This document shows positions 1-8,145 of a stretch of 64,000 bases of DNA, piece by piece. Source of the stretch: Streptomyces sp. NBC_01429. GTDB taxonomy: Bacteria; Actinomycetota; Actinomycetes; Streptomycetales; Streptomycetaceae. Where the stretch lies: assembly GCF_036231945.1 (NCBI RefSeq), contig NZ_CP109599.1, forward strand, positions 2,698,501 to 2,762,500. The letters run 5' to 3'. The notes under the pieces were generated by a model. The model had not been told where the DNA came from, ran no database searches, and saw nothing but the letters and a program-made list of their open reading frames with translations. The position numbers and the translations under genes were made by a program. How positions within the stretch are numbered: position 1 is the stretch's first letter; each line of letters begins with the position of its first letter.

Positions 1-684
1 GGTCGGGTGGATGAAGACCGCGTCCTGGAGCACCCGGGGGGTGACGTCCTGGATGGAGGCGAGGTCCACGATCGACCGGCGGAACTGCACGTCCAGATAG
101 GAGGCGACGTCCCCGGCCTGGAGGTCCAGGTCGGCGAGCGCCGTGTTCATGCCCGACGCCTTCGCCGCCAGCGCCAGCTGTACGGCGGTCAGCGTCGTGC
201 CGACGCCGCCCTTCGCGCCGCTGACGGTGACGACGGTGCCGCCGGGGCCGGTGAAGACATCGCTGCCCTGGCCGAGGTGGCGCCGTACGCCCACGGACCA
301 GCCCGCCGCCGCCTGGACGCGCTGGGCCAGTTCCTCGTACGAGAGCGGCAGCCCGACCAGGCCGCGGGCGCCCGAGTCCATCGCGGCCGAGAAGAGACCT
401 GGACTCGGGTCCGTGGTGACCAGGACGACGCCCACCGCGGGGAAGCGGAGGGACACTTCGCGGATCAGTTCCAGCGCCGGCACCGGACCGATCCGCTCAT
501 GGACCAGTACGACCTCGGGCAGCTCGTCGATCGACTCGGCGGCGAGCCGCCCCAGGGTGTCGATCAGGGTGGTCGAGTCACCGATCGGCGCGGCCGGCTC
601 CGCTTCGGGCAGCTGGCTGAGCAGGGTGGTGATGGACCGGGCGGCGTCGGCTTCGCCGACGACCGGGAGGATGCGAGTGGTCAT
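1..684 (-). CDS. CpaE/TadZ-like pilus assembly ATPase, 3' end outside window
   Basis: Only the first 228 residues lie in the window. ATG at 684 follows the CpaB stop by 7 nt. Residues 1-125 look like the atypical receiver-type region at the N-terminus of CpaE/TadZ proteins. A ParA/MinD-type ATPase fold starts near residue 150, with the deviant Walker A KGGVGTT at 158-164, where the usual final Lys is Thr, as is common in CpaE. A LADLDLQ strand follows, consistent with the next ATPase motif. In tad/Flp systems this family positions the secretion machine at the inner membrane. The operon order zinc-ribbon protein, cpaB, cpaE suggests that tadA/B/C lie beyond the left edge. Family assignment is firm; the function in a Gram-positive filamentous host is inferred. 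Confidence 0.85.
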   Translation of the reverse strand, partial: MTTRILPVVGEADAARSITTLLSQLPEAEPAAPIGDSTTLIDTLGRLAAESIDELPEVVLVHERIGPVPALELIREVSLRFPAVGVVLVTTDPSPGLFSAAMDSGARGLVGLPLSYEELAQRVQAAAGWSVGVRRHLGQGSDVFTGPGGTVVTVSGAKGGVGTTLTAVQLALAAKASGMNTALADLDLQAGDVASYLDVQFRRSIVDLASIQDVTPRVLQDAVFIHPT

Positions 685-691
685 GCGTCCC

Positions 692-1405
692 TCACTTGTC
701 CCCTTCGAGGGTGTAGATGTTCTCGCCGGGCCGCAGCGTCGTCGGGCTGCCGTCGGCGAGAAGCGCGAGCCGTACATGCTGAGCGAAGGATTCCGCGTAC
801 GCGATGCGCTGGGTGTCCTTCGTCTTCAGCGCGAAGGTGATCGGCACGGCCTGCTTGACCGCGCCGCGGCTCTTGCCATCCTCGTCGGGCTCCAGGGCGG
901 TGAGCTTGCCGACGTCGATGACCTTCGCGTTGGGGACGATGATGCGGGACTCGGACTTGGTGCCCGCCTGGCTGTCACCGGCGAAGGTGGCGAAGATGTT
1001 GACCAGGTCACCGGGGGAGATCTTGCCCGCCACGCCGGTCGCGGCGTCGATCATGATGGCGATCTCCTGCTCGTCGTTGGCGAGCGCGGGCCGCTTGATG
1101 ATCATGTCGTCCTGGAGCAGCGAGCCCTGCTTCAGCTGGGTGACGGCGATCTTCCCGCTGACGACGGACAGGTCCGTCACGGCGTTCTTGGAGAGCCAGC
1201 GCCTGGGCATCGTGATCTTCTCGAACTGGTCAGGAGAGAGCTGCGTGTACGGCGCCACGTCCTCCTTCAGCCGGTACGCGGCCACTTCGGGGCCGACTTT
1301 CGAGTTCACGTCGCTGATCACCGAGAGGACACCGGCAAAGGCACCGAAGGCGCAGAGGACCGAGAGAAGAAGCAGTATGACGCCGCGGCGTTGCCGTGAA
1401 TTCAT
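692..1405 (-). CDS. cpaB: Flp pilus assembly protein CpaB/RcpC family
   Basis: 237 residues. An N-terminal signal anchor (about residues 9-30, rich in Leu/Val/Ala) precedes a SAF-like domain (VAPYTQLSPDQFEKI) and an RcpC/CpaB domain with SPGDLVNIFATF. CpaB is a periplasmic or outer-face component of tad pilus machines and may bind the cell wall. The gene sits 7 nt upstream of the cpaE-like gene, on the same strand, so the two are almost certainly cotranscribed. The length is slightly below Gram-negative CpaB proteins and usual for actinobacterial versions. Confidence 0.85.
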   Translation of the reverse strand: MNSRQRRGVILLLLSVLCAFGAFAGVLSVISDVNSKVGPEVAAYRLKEDVAPYTQLSPDQFEKITMPRRWLSKNAVTDLSVVSGKIAVTQLKQGSLLQDDMIIKRPALANDEQEIAIMIDAATGVAGKISPGDLVNIFATFAGDSQAGTKSESRIIVPNAKVIDVGKLTALEPDEDGKSRGAVKQAVPITFALKTKDTQRIAYAESFAQHVRLALLADGSPTTLRPGENIYTLEGDK

Positions 1406-1527
1406 GAGCGGGACAACCTCGTTCGCTGACGTGGGACGTAGAGCCTGGGCGTGGGAGCCGTGAGCTGGAGGGACTGGGTGGAGAGGGAGGGCTGCGGGGA
1501 GCGGAGGAGAGAGCCGGCGCGGGCGGG

Positions 1528-2484
1528 TCAGGACCCGCGCTGCGTGGGCGCTCCCTGTTTCAGGACACCGGTCGATCGCGTTTGGTTCTCCACCGGCGCG
1601 GAGGCGGAGGAAGACGGTGGAGCGGCCGGTGCGGAGGACGCGGCCGGCCGAGCCGTCGCCGAGGAAGCGGCGGGCAGGAGCGAGGCCGAACAGAATCCGC
1701 AGCGGTCACCTATGAGTTCGATACCGCACCAGGTGCAGATTTCGCGGCGGACCGAGGAAACAAGTTGGTAAAGGACCGAGATATCAGGCAGGAAAGCGGC
1801 GAATTCGACCATCTTGGAAGTTCCCCACCAGCCTCTCGAATCGGCCGGAAGCGCGCTTTCCTCGATTCCCTGGACCTTCCAGGCAGGAGCCAGGGTCGCG
1901 GTGACCCAGTCCGACTGGGACTGGCCCTTTCCAATGATCATTTGCGTGGCGAACTCCGGGCCCGTGAGTTTCCCGGAACCGATCTTGATCAGCTGGGGCG
2001 ACGGTGCGGCGACCACCCCGAACTGGGAGCCCGGCACCCATGACTTGGCGTGGGCCTTGAGGCTCACCGGCACCCGGTCCAGCTTGGCGACGGTGTGGAG
2101 CATCGCTCCGGCGTAGATGTAGTGCGACAGCAGCCGGGCCGCCGAGGCGACCACCCCCGCGCTGAAGTCGCAGATCGACAACTGCCGCAGCTGACGGACG
2201 AGCACGGCGATGCCGAGGGGCGGCAGATCGAGCTTCAGCAGCGCGATCCGGTCGCTCTCCAGCATCGCCCTGACGGTGTGCAGCCGCCGTTCGTGGGCGA
2301 CCGGAATGGAGGCGGGGTAGAGGGCGACGACATAGCCGTGCTGCTCCACCAGGACCTGCATATCGGCGAGCGCGGCGTCCAGCGGCTGAGCTTCGGGCGA
2401 CTGTAGCAGCGCCGCGGTGGGCGTCTGGTGGTCCGTTGGTGGCAGCACCAGATCAGGACTGGTGACTGCGATCGCGGTGGGCAC
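1528..2484 (-). CDS. Tad-locus-associated protein with C-terminal zinc ribbon
   Basis: About 318 residues from a GTG at 2484, which has a GGGGAA ribosome-binding site 6 nt upstream; an in-frame GTG at 2511 would add 9 residues. I do not recognise a named family. The body is soluble, and the C-terminal third carries a CTWC...CGFC pair (four Cys in 16 residues), a classic zinc-ribbon knuckle, followed by an Ala/Ser/Pro-rich tail. It lies 122 nt upstream of cpaB on the same strand, so it is probably the first gene of the pilus operon and could be an assembly or regulatory factor. The divergent neighbour encodes a prepilin-like protein. Confidence 0.7.
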   Translation of the reverse strand: MPTAIAVTSPDLVLPPTDHQTPTAALLQSPEAQPLDAALADMQVLVEQHGYVVALYPASIPVAHERRLHTVRAMLESDRIALLKLDLPPLGIAVLVRQLRQLSICDFSAGVVASAARLLSHYIYAGAMLHTVAKLDRVPVSLKAHAKSWVPGSQFGVVAAPSPQLIKIGSGKLTGPEFATQMIIGKGQSQSDWVTATLAPAWKVQGIEESALPADSRGWWGTSKMVEFAAFLPDISVLYQLVSSVRREICTWCGIELIGDRCGFCSASLLPAASSATARPAASSAPAAPPSSSASAPVENQTRSTGVLKQGAPTQRGS

Positions 2485-2843
2485 GCTGGTTCCCCGTTCG
2501 GCTCCGGACACCGGAGTTCCGGCGCCCGCAGTTCTCTACCTGCTCCGTGCTTCTGGCTGGGCTTCTGGCTGAGCACTTTATCCACGTCCCGGGGTACGGA
2601 GAACACCTACCGGATGTCCGTCATCGGTCATCCGGGCAGCGACCTCCGGCAAAGTCGGGCGAAGCAGTCAGCAGCCACTTCCGTTTCAAGGAGAAACGCT
2701 CACGGCCGAATTCGCGACCACCCGCTCCGACTTTGGGCCCAGGTTGGGCCCACGGGCCCACGCAACCCTCCTGCCCCCATCCGTACGCTCCGATTCCGAT
2801 TCCGCGTGCGAAAAGGTGCGCGGTCAGGTACGGGGGACGTCGG

Positions 2844-4376
2844 ATGGGACTGCGAGCGAGACGAGGACGGCGCCGCGACCGGGGCGCCACGGCCACCGAG
2901 TACGTGGGTGTCGTGGTGGTCGTGGCGGCCATCGGAGGCGCGATGGTGGGCACGGGAGTGGACGCGGCCATCGCCTCTCAACTGCGGTGTCTCGTCACGT
3001 TCAACGGTCCGTGCGACCCGGAGCGCCCGGCCGAGCGGGAACCGGAGCCGAAGACCGACGCCGACTACGAACCGCCGCTCTGCCAGATCACGTCGTTCAC
3101 CGACAAGGCCGGCGCGAAGGCGAAGGTGCTGTTCTTCGAGTGGGGCCAGGAGTACGGCTTCCAGCAGACGACGTACCAGTCGAACAAGGACATCAACGGG
3201 GACGGGAAGATCGACGAGAACGACCAGCAGGTGATGCTGACGTTCACCGACGCCGCCTCCGTCGCCGCCAAGAAGGACTGGAAACCGGGCGCGAAAATAG
3301 GCAAGTTCGGGGCCGACAAGGTGGAACTCGGTGCCGGTATCAAGGTCACCAACGGCGATACGTGGGTCTTCGACAGCGAGGCGGACGCCGCCGCCTTCCG
3401 TGACGATCTCGAAAAGCTCAAGACGTACGAGTTGGCCAACCGGAACTCCAACGCGCAGGGCGGCGGGCTCGGCAACAGCATCCTCTACTTCTTCGGCAAG
3501 GGCCCGATGGCCGAGGAGGAGAAGCTGCGCGACCACATCGACGAGCAGCTCGGCGACCGCCACATCACCTATGGCAAGATCGGCCTGGAGGCCAGCGCGG
3601 CGGCCGGGATGAAGCTGTCGGCGGGCGACGAGAAGAAACTGAGCGCCTCGCTCGGCGGCAACTTCAGGTTCGCGCCCGAGGTGACCTGGACCGACAACGA
3701 CTTCAAGGGCACCAAGGCGTACACGTACAGCGCGGCCATCGAGTACGGCACCAAGGCCGGGTACGAGGCGGGCCCGCTCAGCGGAACGTTCTCGGCCGCC
3801 ACCACCCAGACCGGCACCATCACCGTCACGTACGACAAGAAGTCCGGCGAGCTGCTGCGGATCGACATGACCCGCACCGTCGAGAAGGGCTCCACCAAGG
3901 ACGGCGGCAAGGTCGGCGGCGACAACGGCAAGAGCGGTGGCGACAAGCGCGGCGGCAGCGGGAGCATCACGGACGGCGACGGATCGAGCGGCATCGAGGT
4001 CGTCACCAACTCCGTGGTCATCCCGCCCGGCTCCGACGGCGACCGGCAGCGCGCGATCGCCCAGACCTGGCTCGACGGCCACGGCGACAACGCCGCGCCC
4101 TTCAGCTACATGTTCGACGACCACGCCCCGACCAAGCGCCCCGGCGCGGACGACCCGTTCGGGCGACTCCTCTTCGACGAGGGCCTCTCCAGCCGGACGA
4201 ACTACACCGGCGAGACGGAGGCGGCGGAGTACGGCTTCGAGCTGAATCTCGGACTGAGTCTGGGCTTCTCCGTCTCCACCGAGAAGAAGGAGGAGACACT
4301 CGACAAGGCACAGTTCCTGGGTGCCCCGCACGGAGACAGCCGCACCTATGTGCCGTACAGCTACTGTGCGAACTGA
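2844..4376 (+). CDS. Large secreted protein with class III (Flp/TadE-type) prepilin leader
   Basis: 510 residues from ATG 2844, with GGGGGA upstream; the frame stays open to 2547, but that extension overlaps the promoter region and has no recognisable signal. The N-terminus has a basic n-region (RARRGRRRDRG), then G|ATATEY with Glu at +5 and a hydrophobic helix VGVVVVVAAIGGAM. This is the prepilin-peptidase pattern of Flp and TadE pseudopilins. Unlike ordinary Flp (about 60 residues), a 460-residue domain of charged beta-rich sequence and Gly/Asp-rich linkers (residues about 355-390) follows. It probably acts at or outside the membrane as a decorated minor pilin or surface protein. No family name is recognised for the large domain. 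Confidence 0.75.
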   Translation: MGLRARRGRRRDRGATATEYVGVVVVVAAIGGAMVGTGVDAAIASQLRCLVTFNGPCDPERPAEREPEPKTDADYEPPLCQITSFTDKAGAKAKVLFFEWGQEYGFQQTTYQSNKDINGDGKIDENDQQVMLTFTDAASVAAKKDWKPGAKIGKFGADKVELGAGIKVTNGDTWVFDSEADAAAFRDDLEKLKTYELANRNSNAQGGGLGNSILYFFGKGPMAEEEKLRDHIDEQLGDRHITYGKIGLEASAAAGMKLSAGDEKKLSASLGGNFRFAPEVTWTDNDFKGTKAYTYSAAIEYGTKAGYEAGPLSGTFSAATTQTGTITVTYDKKSGELLRIDMTRTVEKGSTKDGGKVGGDNGKSGGDKRGGSGSITDGDGSSGIEVVTNSVVIPPGSDGDRQRAIAQTWLDGHGDNAAPFSYMFDDHAPTKRPGADDPFGRLLFDEGLSSRTNYTGETEAAEYGFELNLGLSLGFSVSTEKKEETLDKAQFLGAPHGDSRTYVPYSYCAN

Positions 4377-4404
4377 CCCCGCCGGCGACAGGAGCGCATA
4401 CGCG

Positions 4405-4992
4405 ATGAACAGCAGAAAGATCGTCCGACGGCTGGCCACGGCCGCCGCCTGCACCGCCCTCGTCACCCTGACGGCGGGCTGCGGAGCGGACACCGGCACC
4501 GCCGGGACGGGTGGCGGTACGGGAGCGGGCGGCACGCTGCCCGAGGGCTGGGGAACGCTGCGCACCTCCGCCCTCACCGTCGCCCACCCGCCCGGCTTCA
4601 CCCCGCAGAGCGCCACCGAGCGCAGCAAGTACAACGCGGCGGCCGCGACGCTCTCCGAGGGCGGCGAGGACGTCGGGATGATCACCGTGCAGCTCGACTT
4701 CACCGACGCGGACTCGGCGGAGGAGGCGGCGATCGGCGCCGAGGCGGGCATCGCGCTCGGTTCGACGCTGGGGAAGCAGTCCGAGATCGAGGTCGCGGGC
4801 CCCGGTGGCGAGAAGGAGGAGGCGCGGCGCGTCGACTTCGAGTTCACCCGGAAGGGGTCCCGGGTCAAGGGCGTGATCGTCGCGGGTATCGATACGGCGA
4901 AGAAGGCGTACGCGGTACGGATCGACGCGGTCAAGGGGAAGCTCGGCGACGGCGACCTGCGGCGGATCCTCGACTCCCTCACCCTCAAGTAG
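4405..4992 (+). CDS. Secreted lipoprotein, unknown function
   Basis: 195 residues from ATG 4405, 28 nt after the prepilin-like gene, preceded by GGAG at 4391. The signal peptide ends in a lipobox LTAGC, so Cys is the predicted acyl anchor. A Gly/Thr-rich linker then leads into a mixed alpha/beta domain of about 150 residues with WGTLRTSALTVAHPPGF and a C-terminal DLRRILDSLTLK helix. This layout resembles actinobacterial surface lipoproteins of the LpqN/DUF1795 kind, but I cannot fix the family. Tight spacing with both neighbours suggests one transcript with the prepilin-like gene. Confidence 0.75.
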   Translation: MNSRKIVRRLATAAACTALVTLTAGCGADTGTAGTGGGTGAGGTLPEGWGTLRTSALTVAHPPGFTPQSATERSKYNAAAATLSEGGEDVGMITVQLDFTDADSAEEAAIGAEAGIALGSTLGKQSEIEVAGPGGEKEEARRVDFEFTRKGSRVKGVIVAGIDTAKKAYAVRIDAVKGKLGDGDLRRILDSLTLK

Positions 4993-5001
4993 CGGGCGGC
5001 C

Positions 5002-5481
5002 ATGGACATCCCGGGCGGTGAGTACGTCTTCTTCGTGGGCATGATCCTGCTGTTCGGCTGGCTCGCGGCACACTACGCCCGCAGGCTCGCCGCGGTGGTG
5101 CGGGCCCTGCGGGCCGGCGGCCGGGCGCCGGGGGTGTGCGTACGGATCGAGACCGAGCCGTACAACCGCTCGGACGCGCAGCGGTACTTCTTCACGTTCC
5201 GCCCGTCCGGCGGACCGGACAGGGAATCGGACGGGGAATCGGACGGCGCACCGGAGGGCGGACCGGACGGGCGGGAGATCGAGTTCGAGGACCTGGTGAC
5301 CCGCTCCACGCAGGTGGGCACGCGCGTCACGGTGGCCTACGACCCGGCCGCCCCGGCACGCACCGCGACCGTCGCTGGGCACGGCAGCTGGTCGCCGATC
5401 GCGCAGTACGCGCTGCTGGTGACGGGGTGCGGGCTCGCGGCGGCCGGTTTCGCGGCGGTGTTCCTCCTCACGGTGTTATGA
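5002..5481 (+). CDS. DUF3592-like membrane protein
   Basis: 159 residues. One transmembrane helix lies at residues 8-27 and one at 135-157. Between them is a small beta domain in which a Ser/Gly/Asp-rich insert interrupts a segment ending VGTRVTVAYDPAAPARTATV. The VTVAYDPAxP pattern between two helices is the hallmark of DUF3592-type proteins. It starts 9 nt after the lipoprotein stop, so it is cotranscribed. No enzymatic role is apparent. Confidence 0.7.
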   Translation: MDIPGGEYVFFVGMILLFGWLAAHYARRLAAVVRALRAGGRAPGVCVRIETEPYNRSDAQRYFFTFRPSGGPDRESDGESDGAPEGGPDGREIEFEDLVTRSTQVGTRVTVAYDPAAPARTATVAGHGSWSPIAQYALLVTGCGLAAAGFAAVFLLTVL

Positions 5482-5595
5482 GGCGTGCGCGCCCACGCGC
5501 ACCCGGCACGACGCGCACGGCCTGCGCACCAGCACCACCTGACCTGCGCGGATGACCACCGCGTACGAACCGGCGAGCGAACTACGGGGGACCCG

Positions 5596-5631
5596 ATGCA
5601 CGGCGAACTGTTCGGAAGCGAGGAGCGATGA
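5596..5631 (+). CDS. Possible 11-codon leader ORF overlapping the next start
   Basis: ATG 5596 is preceded by GGGGGA and reads MHGELFGSEER, then TGA. The TGA overlaps the ATG of the downstream gene (ATGA at 5628). The GAGGAGCG inside the leader is also the ribosome-binding site of that gene. This arrangement could give translational coupling. It is short enough to be chance. Confidence 0.3.
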   Translation: MHGELFGSEER

Positions 5632-6071
5632 CGCGGTACGACTACCCGGGAGCGCCCGCGCGGCAGGGCGACGGGCCCGGCGCGCCGGTGTTCGCCCTCG
5701 TACGCGCCTGGGCGGCCGGCATCGTCGTCCTGCTCTTCACGGAGTACCTCCAGGCGACCCTGGTCTACGACTACCTCGCCTCCGAGGACAGCCTGGAGAG
5801 CTTCGGCGGCCGGCTGATGCTCATCCATCTGCCGAACGCCGTGTGCATCGCCCTCGCCACCTGGGCGGCGGGCCGTGTCCACGCCGACCCGTACCGCGAC
5901 TACGCCAGGCAGCATCTGCCGGCGGTCTTCACGGTCCCGGTGGTGGCACAGGCGATCAACATGGCGCTCCAGTGGGACCACTTGGTCATGGAGGGCGTGC
6001 TGATGTCCAACGCGGTGCTGGTGGTGGGCTGCGTGACGGGCTACGCGGTGGAGCGGCTCCAGGAGGACTGA
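5628..6071 (+). CDS. Small integral membrane protein
   Basis: 147 residues from ATG 5628 with AGGAG 7 nt upstream. Four hydrophobic segments are visible: about residues 25-42, 62-80, 98-112 and 118-135. There is no recognisable catalytic or binding motif. It follows the DUF3592-like gene after 146 nt and ends 231 nt before the chitinase start. Function unknown. Confidence 0.65.
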   Translation: MTRYDYPGAPARQGDGPGAPVFALVRAWAAGIVVLLFTEYLQATLVYDYLASEDSLESFGGRLMLIHLPNAVCIALATWAAGRVHADPYRDYARQHLPAVFTVPVVAQAINMALQWDHLVMEGVLMSNAVLVVGCVTGYAVERLQED

Positions 6072-6203
6072 CGGGGGCGGCCGGTACGGGGACGGTACGG
6101 GGCCGGGCACGGGGGCCGGTACGAGGCAGTGCCGGGCCCGGCACCGGGGCCGGGCCGGCAGCCGGCCGTCCCCGCCTTCGTATACGAACCGCTGCCACAG
6201 GTC

Positions 6204-6228
6204 TTGACAACTCAATTGGTCTGGACCA
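6204..6228 (+). promoter_or_regulatory. Chitinase promoter with DasR-type (dre) palindrome
   Basis: A -35-like TTGACA at 6204-6209 is followed by the palindrome TGGTCTGGACCA at 6217-6228. This matches the core of the DasR responsive element (consensus around TGGTCTAGACCA) and the repeats known in Streptomyces chitinase promoters. It lies 75 nt upstream of the chitinase GTG. The inference is repression by DasR relieved by glucosamine-6-phosphate. Confidence 0.8.
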
Positions 6229-6302
6229 GCTTTACGCCCAACGGTGGCCACCGTTCCCCCTCTCGACACACCTCCTCCCCCCGACCCCCACGGAGGCAGC
6301 AA

Positions 6303-8039
6303 GTGGAACGCGCACCAGGCTCGGCCGGCAGCGGCACGAGACGTACGAGGAGCTGGATCGGCGGTGCGGTGGCCCTGCTGGCCGCCGGAGCGCTGAGCGT
6401 GACCGGGCTCGCCGGGACCGCGCAGGCCGCCGACATCAATGTCGCCAAGAACGCGGGCTTCGAGTCGGGGCTCGCCGAGTGGACCTGTTCGGCGGGCAGC
6501 GGCGCCACCGTCGGATCACCCGTGCACGGGGGCGCCGCCGCCCTCAAGGCCACGCCCGCCGGGCAGGACAACGCCAAGTGCACGCAGACCGTGGCCGTCC
6601 AGCCGGGCGCGACCTACACACTGAGCGCCTGGGTCCAGGGCGGCTACGCCTACCTCGGCGCCGAGGGCACCGGTACGGCCGACGTGTCGGCCTGGACCCC
6701 CGACAGCTCCGGCTGGAAGCAGCTCACCACCACCTTCACGACCGGTGCTTCGACCCGGTCGGTCACCGTCTACACCCACGGCTGGTACGGGCAGAGCCCC
6801 TACTACGCCGACGACATCTCCGTCTTCGGCCCCGACGGCGGCGGGGGCGGCGACCCCGCGCCCCAGATCCCCGCGGCGCCCGCCGGGGTCGCGGCCGGCT
6901 CCGTCACCGCCTCGTCGGTGGCGCTCAACTGGAACGCCGTGTCCGGGGCGAGCGGCTACAACGTCTACCGCTCGGGCACGAAGGTCCAGTCGTCGAGCGG
7001 TACGTCGTCGACCGTGACCGGGCTCGCCGCAGACACCTCGTACGACTTCCAGATCACCGCGACCAACGCGGCGGGCGAGTCCGCGAAGTCCGCCACCGTC
7101 ACCGCGAGGACCGCGCAGAGCGGCGGCGACCCGGGCCCCGGCCCGGACAACCCGGCCGTGCCCAAGCACGCCCTGACCGGCTACTGGCAGAACTTCAACA
7201 ACGGGGCGACCGTCCAGAAGCTGCGGGACGTCCCGTCGCAGTACGACATCATCGCGGTCTCCTTCGCCGACGCGACGGCCACGCCCGGACAGATCACCTT
7301 CAACCTCGACCCGGCCGTCGGCTACGCCTCGGCCGCCGACTTCAAGGCGGACATCGCCGCGAAGAAGGCCGCGGGCAAGTCCGTGATCATCTCGATCGGC
7401 GGCGAGCTGGGCAACGTCACCATCAACAGTGACGCCTCGGCGGCCGCCTTCGCCGACTCCGCCTACGGGCTGATGCGGGAGTACGGCTTCAGCGGCGTCG
7501 ACATCGACCTCGAACACGGCATCAACTCCACCTACCTCACCAAGGCGCTGCGCCAGCTCTCCGCGCAGGCGGGCAGCGGGCTGGTGATCACGATGGCGCC
7601 GCAGACGATCGACATGCAGTCCACGTCCGGTGAGTACTTCAAGACGGCGCTCAACGTGAAGGACATCCTCACGGTCGTCAACATGCAGTACTACAACAGC
7701 GGTTCGATGCTGGGCTGTGACGGCAAGGTCTACTCGCAGGGCTCGGTCGACTTCCTCACCGCCCTCGCCTGCATCCAGCTGGAGGGCGGCCTCGACCCGT
7801 CCCAGGTCGGCCTGGGCGTCCCGGCCTCCGCCAGGGGCGCTGGCAGCGGCTACGTCGATCCGTCCGTGGTGAACAACGCGCTGGACTGCCTGGCCCGGGG
7901 CACCAACTGCGGCTCCTTCAAGCCCGCCAGGACCTACCCCGGCATCCGGGGCGCCATGACCTGGTCCACCAACTGGGACGCGACGGCGGGCAACGCCTGG
8001 TCCAACACGGTCGGCCCGCACGTGCACGGCCTTCCGTAG
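6303..8039 (+). CDS. Secreted family 18 chitinase with CBM and FnIII domains
   Basis: 578 residues from GTG 6303, which has CGGAGG 10 nt upstream; reading further upstream gives only promoter sequence. The signal peptide carries twin Arg residues and ends near AQAAD (about residue 43). The order is then a jelly-roll carbohydrate-binding module (GFESGLAEW... to YADDISVFG, about 45-178), a Gly/Asp linker, a fibronectin type III domain (about 184-276), a linker, and a GH18 barrel (about 285-578). The GH18 active-site strand reads SGVDIDLE, retaining the DxDxE acids. It hydrolyses chitin extracellularly. The upstream dre-like site supports control by GlcNAc availability. The domain order is that of Streptomyces exochitinases of the ChiC/ChiD type. 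Confidence 0.93.
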   Translation: MERAPGSAGSGTRRTRSWIGGAVALLAAGALSVTGLAGTAQAADINVAKNAGFESGLAEWTCSAGSGATVGSPVHGGAAALKATPAGQDNAKCTQTVAVQPGATYTLSAWVQGGYAYLGAEGTGTADVSAWTPDSSGWKQLTTTFTTGASTRSVTVYTHGWYGQSPYYADDISVFGPDGGGGGDPAPQIPAAPAGVAAGSVTASSVALNWNAVSGASGYNVYRSGTKVQSSSGTSSTVTGLAADTSYDFQITATNAAGESAKSATVTARTAQSGGDPGPGPDNPAVPKHALTGYWQNFNNGATVQKLRDVPSQYDIIAVSFADATATPGQITFNLDPAVGYASAADFKADIAAKKAAGKSVIISIGGELGNVTINSDASAAAFADSAYGLMREYGFSGVDIDLEHGINSTYLTKALRQLSAQAGSGLVITMAPQTIDMQSTSGEYFKTALNVKDILTVVNMQYYNSGSMLGCDGKVYSQGSVDFLTALACIQLEGGLDPSQVGLGVPASARGAGSGYVDPSVVNNALDCLARGTNCGSFKPARTYPGIRGAMTWSTNWDATAGNAWSNTVGPHVHGLP

Positions 8040-8072
8040 CCTCCGCAACACCCCCGCGAGCCCCCACAGGGC

Positions 8073-8110
8073 CGGCAGCGCCGTCGACACCCCACCCGAC
8101 GGCGCTGCCG
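8073..8110. terminator. Bidirectional hairpin terminator
   Basis: A perfect 14-bp inverted repeat (CGGCAGCGCCGTCG and its complement) with a 10-nt loop lies between the convergent chitinase and NRAMP-type genes. There is no T-tract, as is usual for Streptomyces. Confidence 0.75.
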
Positions 8111-8145
8111 CGCGTGCGGCGCGAACCGCGAGGCCCGGCACGCCC

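Noticed and set aside
2700..5042. A 780-codon open frame on the minus strand opposite the prepilin-like gene and lipoprotein.
   Set aside because: It is the high-GC mirror of genes with clear signal peptides and ribosome-binding sites; its translation is Arg/Val/Gly low complexity without domains.
6516..8141. A 541-codon minus-strand frame opposite the chitinase.
   Set aside because: Shadow frame; the GH18, FnIII and CBM motifs are on the plus strand.
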